Shown: piece by piece, positions 26,601 to 41,600 of the stretch
Numbering within the stretch: position 1 is the stretch's first letter
How the letters are laid out: the number at the start of each line of letters is the position of its first letter
Assembly (NCBI GenBank): GCA_020152595.1
Contig: JAIGNY010003184.1
Coordinates: forward strand, 275,501-339,500
Direction of reading: 5' to 3'
Length of the DNA stretch: 64,000 nucleotides
Source: Chiridota heheva
Taxonomy: Eukaryota; Echinodermata; Holothuroidea; Apodida; Chiridotidae
Position numbers and translations under genes: made by a program
The notes under the pieces: generated by a model
Told to the model about the DNA's origin: nothing
The model's database searches: none
The model's input: only the letters and a program-made list of their open reading frames with translations

Positions 26601-29600
26601 GGTTAAAGCAGGGTAACTTACTCATTATTACATGTTTAATTTACTGGTTAGGGCCAAGTGATTTGTTTATTATTGCGATTTGTTTATTGCATGTATAATG
26701 TACATGATAGAGCCAGGGAATTTGCTCATTATTACATGTTTAATTTACTGGTTAGAGCCAGGTGATTTGCTCATTATTGCATGTTTAACTGGTTAGAGTC
26801 AGATGACTCGCTCATTATTACATGTTTAACTGTTTAAAGCAGGGAAATTGGCTAGTTATTGCATGTTTAATTTACTGCTTAGAGCTGGGCAATTTGCTCA
26901 TTAATGCTGTTTAAATCACTGAAGCTATGCTGCCATTCTCACACACATATATTTGCATGAACACACGTGGAACTTAGCACCAGACAGCGGCTGTGTTTAG
27001 TAACTGAGGCTTACATTCTGTCTATTTCTCATATAGGTTTTTTATAGCTATTGGAATTTATAACATACATCTTTGGAGGTTGATTTGTAGGTTCAGACAG
27101 TACCATGACAACGATGGTCAAGCTGTGTCAGAGAGATTAGATTATGTCAGAGGTCAAGAAGAGGATAAGAGGTGATATAAGAATGCTTCAGCTGATGTCA
27201 TGAGGTCACGTGACTTTGTTTACATCACCATTTTGTAGGACAAAGAACACTGTCATCTGCTGTGCACTTACATACGTTTGCATGTTGTTATATAAAAATT
27301 TTGTAAGATAATTATGTCGCAATCTTGCTGTGCTGTTGGTTGCACTAATGGACATGTTTAAAATCCACATATTAAGATTACTTGAAGTACTTGCAGGGTA
27401 ATTTTGTCTCTAAAATAACATTTTATATTAAAAAATTAAGTTATCTGGTCAGTTTTTTGACCAGTGTGTGTTTTATAAGTTTTACATGCCCAGAGCGTGT
27501 TTTCATCACCAGCGAGTGTTATTACTAGTAGGTCTGAGTCTGTTTGTTTAAACTTTTACGTGTGATGTGACTGAGCTGTGTGAAGATCAGATGCATGAAA
27601 CGCTCAACGAGCAAAGATTTTTGTTTTCCTGCAAAATGGCTTCCAGTTAAGTTAGAGTCACATGACAAGATCCCTCTATTGAGGTGAGCAGGGGGGTTAA
27701 GTACGGAGATAAGGAGGGGGAGGTCAGATTTTAATGCGATGCAGGAAGGAGAGAACTTTTTGAGGTGGGTCAGTGCAGAAGAGCTCGGTGATGGAGTTGA
27801 AGGGTTTAAGGGAATGTCTGGAGAGTAGGCAGTCTCTGAGGATGTGTTTAAAGGATTAGGTCAGGGGTCAAACAAGTCCATCCTATATGACAGAGGGCTT
27901 CAAGAGAAATAAAATAGTGAAAAAACCATTCAAATATCTTATTCCGTTAAGGAAATATTTAAATTTAACCTTAAATTTTCTATCATTTGTGTAAAAACGA
28001 TTGAAATCAGACTAGTTGTGACGTCACACTCTCAAATTTCTCACATTCCTTATTTTTCTATCATATTTTGTCCTGCGATTATGTGGCTTAAAAGTCATTG
28101 GATATGTCAGGTAAGTGATAAAACAAAATCTAGTAAGGGTAATTATAATTTAGAACCTGAAGAAAGTTAGAGGAAAAATAATTCTAATAGTAAAAAGGCT
28201 ACATAAATTTTCTTTAAAATACATTTAACAATTGTCAAGAATGTGAGGATAAGGATGCCAACCTTCTATAGTTAATTCAATACACCAGTCATGTTTACAC
28301 AGATAAGACAGTGCTTTAAACATTTTGTTCCTTGAAGTCCTCTTTCATATCAAATAGACTTGCTTGACCACTGAAATAATCCTTTAAAGGATTAGTTCAG
28401 TGGTCAAGCATGTTTATCTCATATGAAAGAGGACTTCAAAAGAAACAAAATGGTGAAGAAAGCATTCAAAAATCTCATTCCGTTATGAAGATATTTCAGT
28501 TTAAAGTATCATTTCTGTAGAAATAGCTGAAATCAGACTAGTTGTGATGTCACAGCCTCATATTCCTCAAAGTTTTTAGTATTTTAAAGAAAGTTTGTTT
28601 AATTTTTAAACTAATCCTTTAACTGTCAGTTGATCACAACAATTATTGGTGGGAGAAGTGAGCGTGAATAATTCTTTCATCAGAAGTGCTATACAAAGGT
28701 ATTTCAAGCCATGTGTTCTATAATTCCAGAAAACTCTCGCATGCAGAGATAAACTTGACTTTTCGATGTTTCCTTACCCGACAAAACAGCCTTGGATCGA
28801 GTGATGAGAGATCCTTTGGAAGGAACTTCTCATACATGTCATAGAGGGCAGCAAAGTGGGCTCTTGATGGGAATCCACCCTGCATGAGTTCCAGCACAGA
28901 AACCATTCCTGTAAGGGGAAAGCCAAAATCAACAATAGTACAAGAGATAACAGGGAATTCAATACAAGGAATTAAAATCAGTGAAACCTATAAACAAATT
29001 CCACTCCTATGTTTGTATTTCACTTTTAGGCATATGTCAAGGAAAGTACATGTAAGTCACAATGACTTATTTTTCCGTGTGTACCCAATGAATTTGCCAG
29101 GATGGAAAGTGGATGAACACCGGGTTAACACCCTGCTCTTTTCGAGAAGTGTTCAGAGAACCAGGCAGGAGGTGAAACTCATTACCATCGGGACCGGCAG
29201 CTTTATGTCTCCTCCAAAGGACGGTGGGTGCCACTCAACCATTGGCAATTTTTCACAAAGGTTAGGTGGGGGAAAAGGTGTGATGCAGAAGACAAACCTC
29301 TGCAATTGATGTCAGCATATATCATCCTGCATATATGTGGAAAAATCCCTGGTTAAATCTTTCCAGATCAGTACAATATGAGCTACATTATTCATTATGC
29401 CCTTACCAGAGCGCTACAATATGAGCTACATTATTCCCTTCCCAGTGCACTACAATATGAGCTCCATTATTCCCTTACCAAATCAGTACAATATGAGCTA
29501 CATTATTCCCTTCCCAGTGCACTACAATATGAGCTCCATTATTCCCTTACCAAATCAGTACAATATGAGCTACATTATTCCCTTACCAGAGCACTACAAT

Positions 29601-32600
29601 ATGAGCTACATTATTCCTTACTAAATCAGTACAATATGAGCTACATTATTCCCTTCCCAGTGCACTACAATATGAGCTCCATTATTCCCTTACCAAATCA
29701 GTACAATATGAGCTACATTATTCCCTTCCCAATGCACTACAATATGAGCTCCATTATTCCCTGACCAAATCAGTACAATATGAGCTACATTATTCCCTTA
29801 CCAGAGCACTACAATATGAGCTACATTATTCCTTACTAAATCAGTACAATATGAGCTACAATAATCTCTTACCAAATCAGTACAATATAAGCTACATTAT
29901 TCCTAACTAGAGCATCTGATATTCATACCTGGATGTTGACAAGTAGTCTGAAGCTCAAATGATGATAAAACGGAATTGATCATCTTCTCATCCACTTATC
30001 ATAGGCATAAATATGGATTGCATAATATCTCACTGCAAGTTGGCACGGTTGCAGTCCTTGGATCTGACTATATCAGGAACCTTGGGGCCTATTTTGATAG
30101 CAGTTTATCAATGTCTAAACATGTGAATCAGGTGTGCAGCAGTGTAAACTTCCACTTATGGCAGCTGCGTAAGATAAGGCCTTATCCTACTCATGATGCA
30201 TGTAAGTGTGCTGTTCAATCACTGGCAATCAGCAGAATTGATTATGCTTCTGGTTTACTGAGTGGTTTGTCAGGTGGCCTGTTAAACAAACTTCACCTTG
30301 TTCAGAATACTGCTGCAAGACTGATCTCTGGCATAAGTATAAGATCTCATATTACTCCTATAATTTCCCATTTGCATTGGCTCAGAGTACAGTCACGAAT
30401 TAGGTTCACAAAATTTTAAAATTCTACATGGTCTTGCACCAATTTATCTGTCTGAATTAATTCTTCTGTATGTCCCAGATCCCAGACTTAGGTCTGCCTC
30501 TAATGGCCCACTGATAAGGAGACAGTATGGTAGCAAACAAGTTAGTCGTTACAACTTTGCTGTCACTGGATCATCTCTCTGGAATGAGCTGCCTGTCCAC
30601 ATCAGATCTGCAAGTGACATTATCAATTTCAAAAGCAATTGAAAACACACCTCTTTACCCAATAATGTAAAGGGCTTAGTTTTGTTCTCAATATAAGTGC
30701 TATATAAGCATCTACATAATAATAATAATAATAATAATTATAATGAGCTACATTATTCCTTACTAAATCAGTACAATATGAGGTACATTATTCTCTTACC
30801 CGAGCACTTAAATATGAGCTACATTATTCCCTTACCAGAGCACTACAATAGGAGCTACATTATTCCCTTACCAAATCAGTACAATATGAGGTACATTATT
30901 CTCTTACCCGAGCACTTAAATATAAACTACAATATTCCTTTACCAGAGCACTACAATATGAACTACAATATTTCCTTACCAGAGCACTGCAACTGGCTGA
31001 GAATCTGAGCCCCTTCGAAGGCACTGTGCACCATTTTCTCATTGGGCTTGATGCAGCGGATGAATGATGAGCCAGTGCTCTTGAGTTTTTCCATTAGTTT
31101 TTGGAGTTGAGTCTGATTGAAGAAAGGGAGAAGTATATGTAGTACTTTTTGAAATCAAGGAATTTGGCATTTTATTATATGCCAAGGTTTACTTAAAGGC
31201 CAGATATTGTGTTAACATGGACAGTAAAATACAATAAAAGTCAACGTTTCTGATTGGTCAAACACAAATACTGATAACCAATCAATAACAGTTGTTTTGC
31301 ACATGAGGCATATGCCAGGAAAAGCACACGTAAGTCACAATGACTTGTTTTCAGTGTGGACCCATGGAATTTGCCAAGATGGGAAGTAGATGAACACCGA
31401 CTGGGTTAACACCTTGCTCTTTTCGCCGCAGAGATGACTAGCACACTGTACATAAACACAATGTGTACAGTACGTACTTAATTAGAAACGACCCACAACC
31501 GGTTGTGACATGAAATATATGAACATCACAATTTTACTGAGTTTGTTTGTTTGTAGAGGCTTGACGTCACCATGACAACAAAGGTCAAATTGTGCCCGAG
31601 AGATTAGATTATATAAGAGGCAGGAAAAATATTAGAGGAATCATCTGAGAAAAGGTTGAAAGTCAATAGACATGAAGCTATGATCATTAGAGAAAGTGCA
31701 ATAGGTAAAAAAGCATGGAAGCAATACAGGGGGGTATGATGAAGAAAGGAGATCATTTTATCTGGGGAGTTTTTGTGGAAGAGCTCCAGAATGGAATTGA
31801 AGGGAGTAAAAGAAGCTCTGGGAGGATGTACAGGGGGCGGTAAACGAGGATATGATAGACAATAAGGATGCAGTAGCAGTTACTGCAGAGGGGTGGGGGA
31901 GCCTCTAAGGGGGTGGGGGAGCCGCTAAGGAGGTGGAAGTGTGAGGTGGGTGTGGCCAATGCTGAGATGAGTAATGTGGGCATTGTCTTTACGAGACAGA
32001 TTGAATTTTACTGAGATGAGATTCCCTCTTGAAGTATTGCACTGCACCACTAGTTTGCAATTCTAAATGTCACAAAAACACCTCGGATCCATGAATATAC
32101 TAATTTTTCAAATCAAGTTCCAAACCTTTTCAAGCATTTCCCATATGTTTTTATGATTTGTAATTGAAGATTAGTTCAATTAATTATCTGAAAACAATTA
32201 AGATTTCAATAGAATTTCACAGAGATAAAAAATGAATGAGAAATCTGAAGCTTATTAAAGAAAAAAAAAGAAAAAGCTTCTTAACTTGAACAAGTATAAA
32301 TTGTGATTGCCAACATGGATATACCATAGAGCACATGACTTACCTTGAACTTGGAGCCGACACTTTCAAAGGTGAGCTTCTGGACTTTCTTAGAGTTGTT
32401 TTCATTTGCTGGAAACAGTTTCCTGAAGAATGGGTTCTTGCTTTCCTGTAGCAGATCCTCCAGAGAAGCATGCAGAGCATCATTGTTCTTGTCTATAAAT
32501 TCTTTCTGTTGATGTAAGGTAGGCCAAAAGTTTATTGAAAAAGATCACACCATGCAAAATAACATGCTGTATATTTCACATACAGGGAGAGATGATAAGG

Positions 32601-35600
32601 GTATAAATATGGTACAATAATATTAGGATGTTTAAAGGATTAGTTGAGGGGTCAAGCAAGGTCATCTAATATGAAAGAGGACTTCAAAACAAACAAAATA
32701 GTGAAGAAAGCATTCAAATATCTTATTCTGTTAAAGGATTAATTCAGTGGTCAAGCATGTCCATCTTATATGAAAGAGGACTTTAAAAGAAACAAAATAG
32801 TGAAGAAAGCATTCAAATATCTTATTCTGTTAAAGGATTAGTTCAGTGGTCAAGCATGTCCATCTTATAGGAAAGAGGACTTCAAAAGAAACAAAATAGT
32901 GAAGAAAGCATTCAATTATCCTATTCCGTTAAGAAGATTTCAACTTTAAAGTTTGGTATCATTTGTGTAAAAACGACTGAAATCAGACTAGCTGTGATGT
33001 CACAGCTTTAGATTTCTCAAAGTCTTTATGTATTCTACCATATTTTGTCCTGCGATTTAAGGGCTTAAAAACAATTGGATATGTCAAGAAAGTAGTAAAA
33101 GCAGAATCTAGTAAGGGTATTTGTAATATACCACCTTAAGAATGTTTGAGAAAAAATATTTCAAATAATAAAATAGTGAAATAAATTTTCTTTAAAATAC
33201 ATTAAAAATTGTTCCTAATGTGATGATGACGATGCCAACTTACCATAATAGTCTTACTACACCAGTCATTTCTACACAGATAAGACAGAGCTTTAACTTG
33301 AATATCTCCTGAAGGAAAAAGATTTTTCAATGCTTTCTTCACATTTCTTTCCTTTGAAGTCCCCTTTCATGTAAGATAAGACTTGCTTGACCACTGAACT
33401 AATCCTTTAACGCAAAATGCTAACAAGGTGCTTACCGTGTGATAGCAAACAGCGCCAGCGAAATGCCTGATGAGAAGACCTTCATCGTCCCGAAGATTCC
33501 TGTGATGCGTCAGTTTGGACTTCCGTGGGATCTACAAAAATACAAACCATATAGCTTAATGACTCGTAGCAAAGTAAATGACATCAAATAATGATATGAA
33601 CTGCATTTCAAGAACCAGTGTAAAGTGAGAAGAATCACAATCAGTTTTTGTAACATTAATTCATGAATATGCAGTGATTCTTTTGCGAATAACTTTTTTT
33701 GTAAACTACCCTATAATCGAATATTTGTATGTGATATGATCACCACACCAGAGATGGTCTCTTTCGCCATTTCTTTACTCTTAACATTTCGACCAAGTGG
33801 ACATGTTTTTCTTCACGCAAGTATCGTCAGAAGGAACACCTTATTCTGCAAGTGTTTAACTTCGTATTTGAAATAAAATGACTATATCATTCATGAACTT
33901 CAATAAGCAAAGAACAAACCTGGAAAAAATATATAATTCCAGCAATTATAACCATGGGGAAAAATGTGAATATGCGGGAGGCAATTTTTTCTTCATTTAT
34001 ACATTTCTTGAGTAAGCGACGGGTATATGTGGTGAATATGTGCTCTAAACTTCACCCATGTAATTTTGCGATAAAAAGTACATTAAATTGTGAAAGAGGG
34101 AAGCATATACAGATGTATTTACTACATTAATATTACTTCTGTTACAATTTTTTGTGAAAAGATTTTCAGACCATGGGAATTGTTTTAATTAATTCCAATT
34201 CTGTATGTTGTAAGCCGCCTAATACCGCATATAACAATAGAGGGCAGCATTTTGGAGAACAGTAACTTAGCAATTCAACAAACCTTTTGGTAAGTGCACC
34301 ATTTTATCACTAGGCTCACCAAGGACACAAAAACTATGTTTGTTATAGTGCCACCAAAGGGGTTACTGAATTCTTCAACTACAAAACTACAGAGGTGAGG
34401 AAAAGAGTGGGGCAGGGAGAACTGCCCCCCTCCCTTCCCTGAGAGGATTATAACTTCCTAACATTAAGAAATTATTAGCATAAAATTGAAGGAAAATTTG
34501 GTAAAATTATTGAAACTGATTAAATTGGCAATTCCCAATATTTCTTGATAATTAAAGAAAATATTCTGAAGATGAAGGAAAATTGAATATTTGCGATAAG
34601 CAGCAACGTTCGATGGAAACTTAATTTACCAGTGCAAATTTGGCCAGAAAGGAAAGAGGGGGTCTTATTCCCTGTCTCTGAGTGGTAACCTTCCAATGCC
34701 CCTTCAGTAAATTTCTTGAGTATGTAACAGAATATGTGGTAAAAGCTCAGGTTTCGGCCGCAATGTTTCGGATTCATTGCTCTCAAAAGCAGGCCCCCTT
34801 TCTTTCCTCCATGTCCATAAATTTGTGCAATGAATAGTACAATAGTACCAAAAAGGGAACATGTGTGGTAAAGTGTAAGCATACACAGATGTATTTACAG
34901 AATTAATATGATTTCCTTCACGATTATTTTGGGGAAGATTTTTGACACCTTTATTCCGAACCGTGGGAAATTTCATACTTAATTCCAACACTGCATATAT
35001 CACAAACGGTACATGAAGCAACCTATGAATTTCAAGGGTCATAGGTGAAACCACTTACAGTGAGCCTGAAGTGTGTCTTGTGCTTCTGGTGCACCGTGTG
35101 AGTGAAGTTGTTTGGGCTGGCCTTGGGCAGCTTGCTTTCCTCATCCAGCAAGTCCAGGATGCCATGCTTGGCCTCCACCAGATCTGAAACAACAACAACA
35201 ACATCATCCTCACTCGCACATCTAATCTGCATAACATTAAAAATAACATTAAGATAACAGGAAGATCTGACATGGCAGGATTGCACAGACCATGGTCTGT
35301 CTTGTAGTGATAATTACCTGATTTCATCGTATAAAGTCTAATCCAGTGATAGTGATAATTGTCTGATTTCATAGTGTCAATTGTCTGATCTGGTAGTGAT
35401 AATTGTCTGATTTCATGGTGTTAATTGTCTGATCTGGTAGGGATAATTGACTGATTTCATGGTGTTAATTGTCTGATCCAGTGATAGTTATAATTGTCTG
35501 ATTTCATGGTGTCAATTGTCTGATCTGGCAGTGATAATTGACTAAATCCATGGTGTTAATTGTCTGATCTAGTGATAGTGATAATTGTCTGATTTCATGG

Positions 35601-38600
35601 TGTCAATAGTCTGATCTGGTAGTAATAATTGTCTGATTTCATGGTGTTAATTTTAATTGTCTGATCTGGTAGTGATAATTAACTGATTCCATGGTGTTAA
35701 TTGTCTGATCTAGTGATAGTTATAATTGTCTGATTTCATGGTGTCAATTGTCTGATCTGGTAGTGATAATTGACTGATTTCATGGTGCTAATTGTCTGAT
35801 CCAGTGATAGTTATAATTGTCTGATTTCATGGTGTCAATTGTCTGATCTGGTAGTGATAATTGTCTGATTCCATGGTGTTAATTGTCTGATCCAGTGATA
35901 GTGATAATTGTCTGATTTCATGGTGTCAATTGTCTAATCTGGTAGTAATAATTGACTGATTCCATGATGTTAATTGTCTGATGCAGTGATAGTGATAATT
36001 GTCTGATTTCATGGTGTTAGCTGTCTAATCTGGTAGTAATAATTGACTGATCCTATGATGTTAATTGTCTGATGCAGTGATAGTGATAATTTACTGATTT
36101 CATGGTGTTAGTTGTCTAATCTGGTAGTAATAATTGACTGATCCCATGATGTTAATTGTCTGATGCAGTGATAGTGATAATTTACTGATTTCATGGTGTT
36201 AGTTGTCTGATCTGGTAGTGATAATTGACAGATTTCATTGTATAAATTGTCTGATCCAGTGGTAGTAATAATTGTCTGATTTCATAGTGCTAATTGTCTG
36301 ATCCGGTAGTGTGAACTTATCTAAATGTAGAATCTTGTAAGATACCCAAACTCACCAATGCAGTCCTGATTGTCCACGTATGTGACTGCGTTCACACCCA
36401 AACCCTCTTTGGCATAAAGCTCTTGTTCCTTGTCAAAGATAAAAACATGAAAGGCAACAGAATTAGAACCATCTTTTATTTTAGCCTAATTATACTTCAA
36501 AGGATGCCGTAAGAAGTGGTTATGGCCTAGCTACAGGAACTGATAAACACACAACCATTAAATGCAATTTCAAGTTTGAATTAACGTGGATGCAAGCTGA
36601 AAACTGTTGCATGCGCGGACAAATTATTCTTTTCATAACATACAACATTCCGTGTTACATGAATGATATCAAAAACAAAAGGATTACAGGTTAAGAAATA
36701 AAAGAAATGCAAAGTAAGGAATGAAGAGAACTATACACACAGGATTAACACAAAATGTGTTTAAGGTGTATGGACAGGTAGAGGCAACATTAGCTACACT
36801 GATTTAAAATCCACAAAAACATAACGAACAGTGGCGGCACCAGAATTTTGGTCATGGGGGACAAGCGAGGAAGGGGGAAACCAAGGGAGGGGAAGTAAGG
36901 GAGGGGCAAGCGAGGGAGGGGAAGAGCGAGGGAGGGGGCAAGCGAGAGAAATTTGTCTCATGGGCAGCAAAAGACTATAAATCAGACAAAATGTGTCATT
37001 TTACGCAATATTCTGGGGAGGGGGAGTGGGGGGCAAAGCAATCTCATAGGAGGCAAATGCCCCACGTAGCACCGCCACTGATCACGAACATGAATATTTT
37101 TTAAATTTCTTTTTGTGCAAATATGGACAAATCTGCAAATTTTTGTGTTACTCTTGTGATGTATAAACGGGACATAGTCTCTATTTTCTTATGTAAATCT
37201 ATTAGTTTTAATCCTCTGCCATTTCTCTTTGAAAAAGAGAAGATAATTCTAATGAAGAGGATTTGATCTTTACCATACCCCCAACCCACCTCAAGATATG
37301 GAGAAGGCATTTTAAACATTTTCAAGGTCTGAAATTAAGGGAAGAAATATACAGAAATACAAAAGCATTTTGAGGTGTTTTCCTGTTCATACATCACATG
37401 TTTTCAATAGATCAACAAATGTTCAAATTTTGATTACTCATAACTTAAAAACTACACATGATATATTCAAAACTCAAAGACTATTGAACTTAGAGAATTT
37501 AATGCCCTTTTCGTTCAGTGGTTGAACAGAAAACTTTCGTATCTATATGTTAGATCGTAAAAAAAAAGAAGCAAATACAGGTCTGTATAAACAATGGGTA
37601 CTATACAGGAAACACTACGTATTATTTCAATATGCAAATCATCGCAGGGCACTTGAATGTTGTAAACATGACAAAAGGCAAGAATTGTTTACCTCCTTAA
37701 GTACTCTTTGGTTGAAGAACTGTTGCAACTTTTCATTACAATAGTTGATACAGAACTGCTCGTAGCTATTGAGAGGAAAAAACTCAAAGCCGGCAATGTC
37801 CAGCACACCGATGTAAGAATTGGATGCTTGGAAAGGAAAGCATTCATTGATCCGCGTCACAATGTAATCAAATAGATGAGAGTAGATATACTTGGCCAAA
37901 GCGTCTCGGGCGTTGCTGGATTGTTCCTCCTTCAGACGTACCCTGAGCAATAATAAAATCAATACGTAACAACTTTAAAAATGAATATTTCATCATTTTC
38001 AAAACAAGTTTTTTTTTTTGTCCTCTAGAAAATACTAGAGCATCACTGATGCAGAAGCTCAACCTACGAAAGTTTGGTAAAGTTCTTTAGTGTCCAGTAG
38101 TGGTGATTTGTTGTCATTATAAAGGAAAATTGATTGTCAAAGATTCTCTGAAGTTCCCAGGTCTTTGAAAGAATGCAGAGCATTTTTAATTGAGAAGATT
38201 TATTATATTATTTTTAAGATGTTATTTTCAGGTGAGAGTGGCACATTAAGCTCGATTTTCTTCATCATGTGAAGTATAGCCTCACGCTTCTTTAAATTTT
38301 TATCACAATTAAAAGGTGGCTTTTAAAGCACAAAAAACAAAATGGCTGCAACCCTCTAAATGAGCTGAATATAAAAACTTCAAGTTTTTAGTTTAAGTTG
38401 AAATACTCCATTTCAAATATTAAAGGAACACTAGACCAAAAAGTAATGGTGCTCATTTTTGCGAATTTCACAGATACATTATCCACAACAGATCGATAAA
38501 CTTCATGCCTCCATAGCCCACAGATGACGTGAGGGCAAAGGTCACTTGAATATTCACATGAACCAGAAAATTACTATTCCATTGCGTGCTACATCCAATT

Positions 38601-41600
38601 TTTTGTGGGACCCCCTAAAAATATGCCCTCACTTTTCGGTCTAGTGCTCCTTTAAGTCAATACAAGACTAATAAAGGCTAAATGGTTCACACACTCAATC
38701 ACATACATGTACAACTATTGTTTCTACACGATATACTGTTCAAACATGCATTTAGCAAATGACCGCATACCAACCACAAGTGCTGGTAGAGGCCATATAC
38801 ATTATTGTACTTGGCTGTTACATTGAATTACATACTAGAAAAACTTATTGGCCAAACTTTCACTCATGAACATATCATCTTATGAATTTTTCACATCAAT
38901 TTTAGTATCATAATATGAGACTGCAACATCAAATAGTAAGTAGAACCAGACATCGCAAAGGATACAAATCCCGTTGCCGCTAATAATACCTTCCACACTC
39001 TGTCCCACATGCCACCCTAAGGAAAGATATAGCTTCATGCGTCATAAATGCCATGACCCCACCCTGCTTCCATGTCATGCCAAACTGTCCCACATTACAT
39101 GACACCCTGTCCCACATTATATTACATCTGTCCCACACGCCATCCCATTCTGTCCCCCATGCCATCCCACCTGCATCCCAATTCCTACATCTACCAATTA
39201 TTATGCCATCTTCCATCCAACATTCTTTCCTCTCAACTCCCATCCCCTCACCTAGCATGCCCCATTCACCTACCATCCTCCATGCACCTACCATCCTCCA
39301 TTCATCTTGCATTCACCTACCGTCCTCCATTCACCTACCGTCCTCCATTCACCTACCAGCCTCCATTCACCTACCATCCTCCATTCACCTACCATCCTCC
39401 ATTCACCTACCATCCTCCATTCACCTACCATCCGCCATTCGTCTACCATTCTCCATTCATCTACCATCCTCCATTCACGTACCATCCTCCATTCATCTAC
39501 CATCCTCCATTCACCTACCATGCTCCATTCACCTACAATCCTCCATTTATTTTCCATTCAATTACCATCCTCCATTCATCTACCATCCTCAATTCATCTA
39601 CCATCCTCAATTCATCTACCATCCTCCATTCACCTACCCTCCTCCATTCACCTACCCTCCTCCATCAGCTACCATCCTCCATTCACCTACCATCCTCCAT
39701 TCACCTACCATCCTTCATTCATCTACCATCCTTAATTCATCTACCATCCTCAATTCATCTACCCTCCTCCATTCACTTACCATCCTCCATTCACCTACCA
39801 TCCTCCATTCATCTACCATCCCCAATTCATCTACCATCCTCAATTCATCTACCCTCCTCCATTCACCTACCATCCTCCATTCACCTACCATCCTCCATTC
39901 ATCTACCATCCTCAATTCATCTACCATCCTCAATTCACCTACCATCCTCCATTCACCTACCATCTGCCATTCACCTACCATCCTCCATTCATCTACCAAC
40001 CTCCATCAGTTACCACCCCACAAAACACAATCTTTCTTCACATTACCAATATAAACAAAGATGCGCTCTGCACATCAACCTCTTGTTTATAATTCCTAAC
40101 ACAAAATTATCCCAATTACAGTGTCCCAGTCATTCACAGACCAAACAATATGAGACCATTAGGAGGTTCGTACAGACTGTGATACACATTTAGAATCACT
40201 TACCACAGCTTGTTATCTTCATAAAAGAGTTTAGTGGTTGGGCATGCCTATCTGTTAAAACTTTTAAAAAGACGAACATAATGGCAGAGAGACTACCAAT
40301 CCTTAAAGGATTAGTTCAGGGGTCAAGCATGTCCATCATACTTGAAAGGGGACTTCAAAAGAAACAAAATGGTGAAGGAAGCGTTCAAAAATCTTATTCC
40401 GTTAAGGAGGTATTTAAGTTTAAAGCTATGTCTTATCTGTAAAGAAATGACTGTTGTAGTACGTCTACTATGGAAAGTTGGTGTCTTCATCCTCACATTC
40501 TTAACAATTGTTAATGTAAATTACAGAAAGTTTATTTAATTTTTTCACTATTTAAATTATTTTTCCTCGAACTTCAAGTAGTATATTATAAATACCCTTC
40601 TTAGATTCAGTTTTACTACTTTTTTGACATATCCCATCGTTTTTAAGTCACAAAATCACAGGACAATATATGATAGAATAAATAAAGACTGAGGAATCTG
40701 AGGCTACACGACAACTACAGTGTAGAGTGATTTCAGTCATTTCACACAAATGATACTAAACTTTATACTTGAATATCTTCTTAACAGAATAAGATTTTTG
40801 AATGCTTTCTTCACCATTTTGTTTCTTTTAAATACCTCTTTCATATATGATAAATTTGCTTGACCCCTGAACTCATCTTTTGATGCAAAGTTACCATGCC
40901 AGAGCCAGCAGGCTTCAAATCTTGGTCCCTAGGTCTATGAAAGGGTCTTCAAAAGGCTTCTAGGTAATCTGCCAAACAATACAAGACAAACATAAGGATG
41001 ACCAAGATCTAAATGAAAAAATAAATGGCTCGTGACAACAAAGCAAACAATAAAATCATTATCTCACTTGATTTGAGCTTTGACTGTAGTCATGGATCTA
41101 CTGGTTAGAGCAACCTTCAAGTCCCCAGCTGACAGTCCCATCAATTCAGCTGTGAATAGTAAGTTACCCTCGTGTTCCCTACCAACCCTGCATCCGCCTG
41201 CAATACAAAAGAGTTTACATTAATTACAATCTGAATAAAGGTCTTGCACCTGAGTACTTGTGTAATAGGATCGTGGTGAAGCTCTCTCGCAGTGGTCTTC
41301 ACTCCCAAGTTCAACGTAAGTTACATGTCCCACATTTAAACATAAAACCCTTTGGTGAGATCATCGTCGTCGTCATCATTATCACCCTTATCATCACTAT
41401 CATTATCGTCACGATCATGATCACCATCATCATGATCATGTTCATCATCATCATCACTCTCATCACCACTGCCGCCGCCGCCGCCACCACCACCATCATC
41501 ATCATCAAAATGATTATGTTCATCATCATCACTCTCATCAACACCTTCATCACAATCATGATCATCATCACCACCATAATGATTATATTCATCATCATCA

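Noticed and set aside
28884-29309. 141-residue + frame
   Set aside because: Overlaps exon 15 antisense and a dispersed repeat; the frame is not kept in the repeat's second copy.
29976-30640. Independent host gene on the + strand
   Set aside because: RT C-terminal signatures, a frameshift and a (TAA)n tail show a CR1/L2-type LINE remnant.
39056-40193. Long + strand frames (333 and 373 residues)
   Set aside because: They are readings of an 18-bp tandem repeat in several frames, lying in an intron of MYO6.
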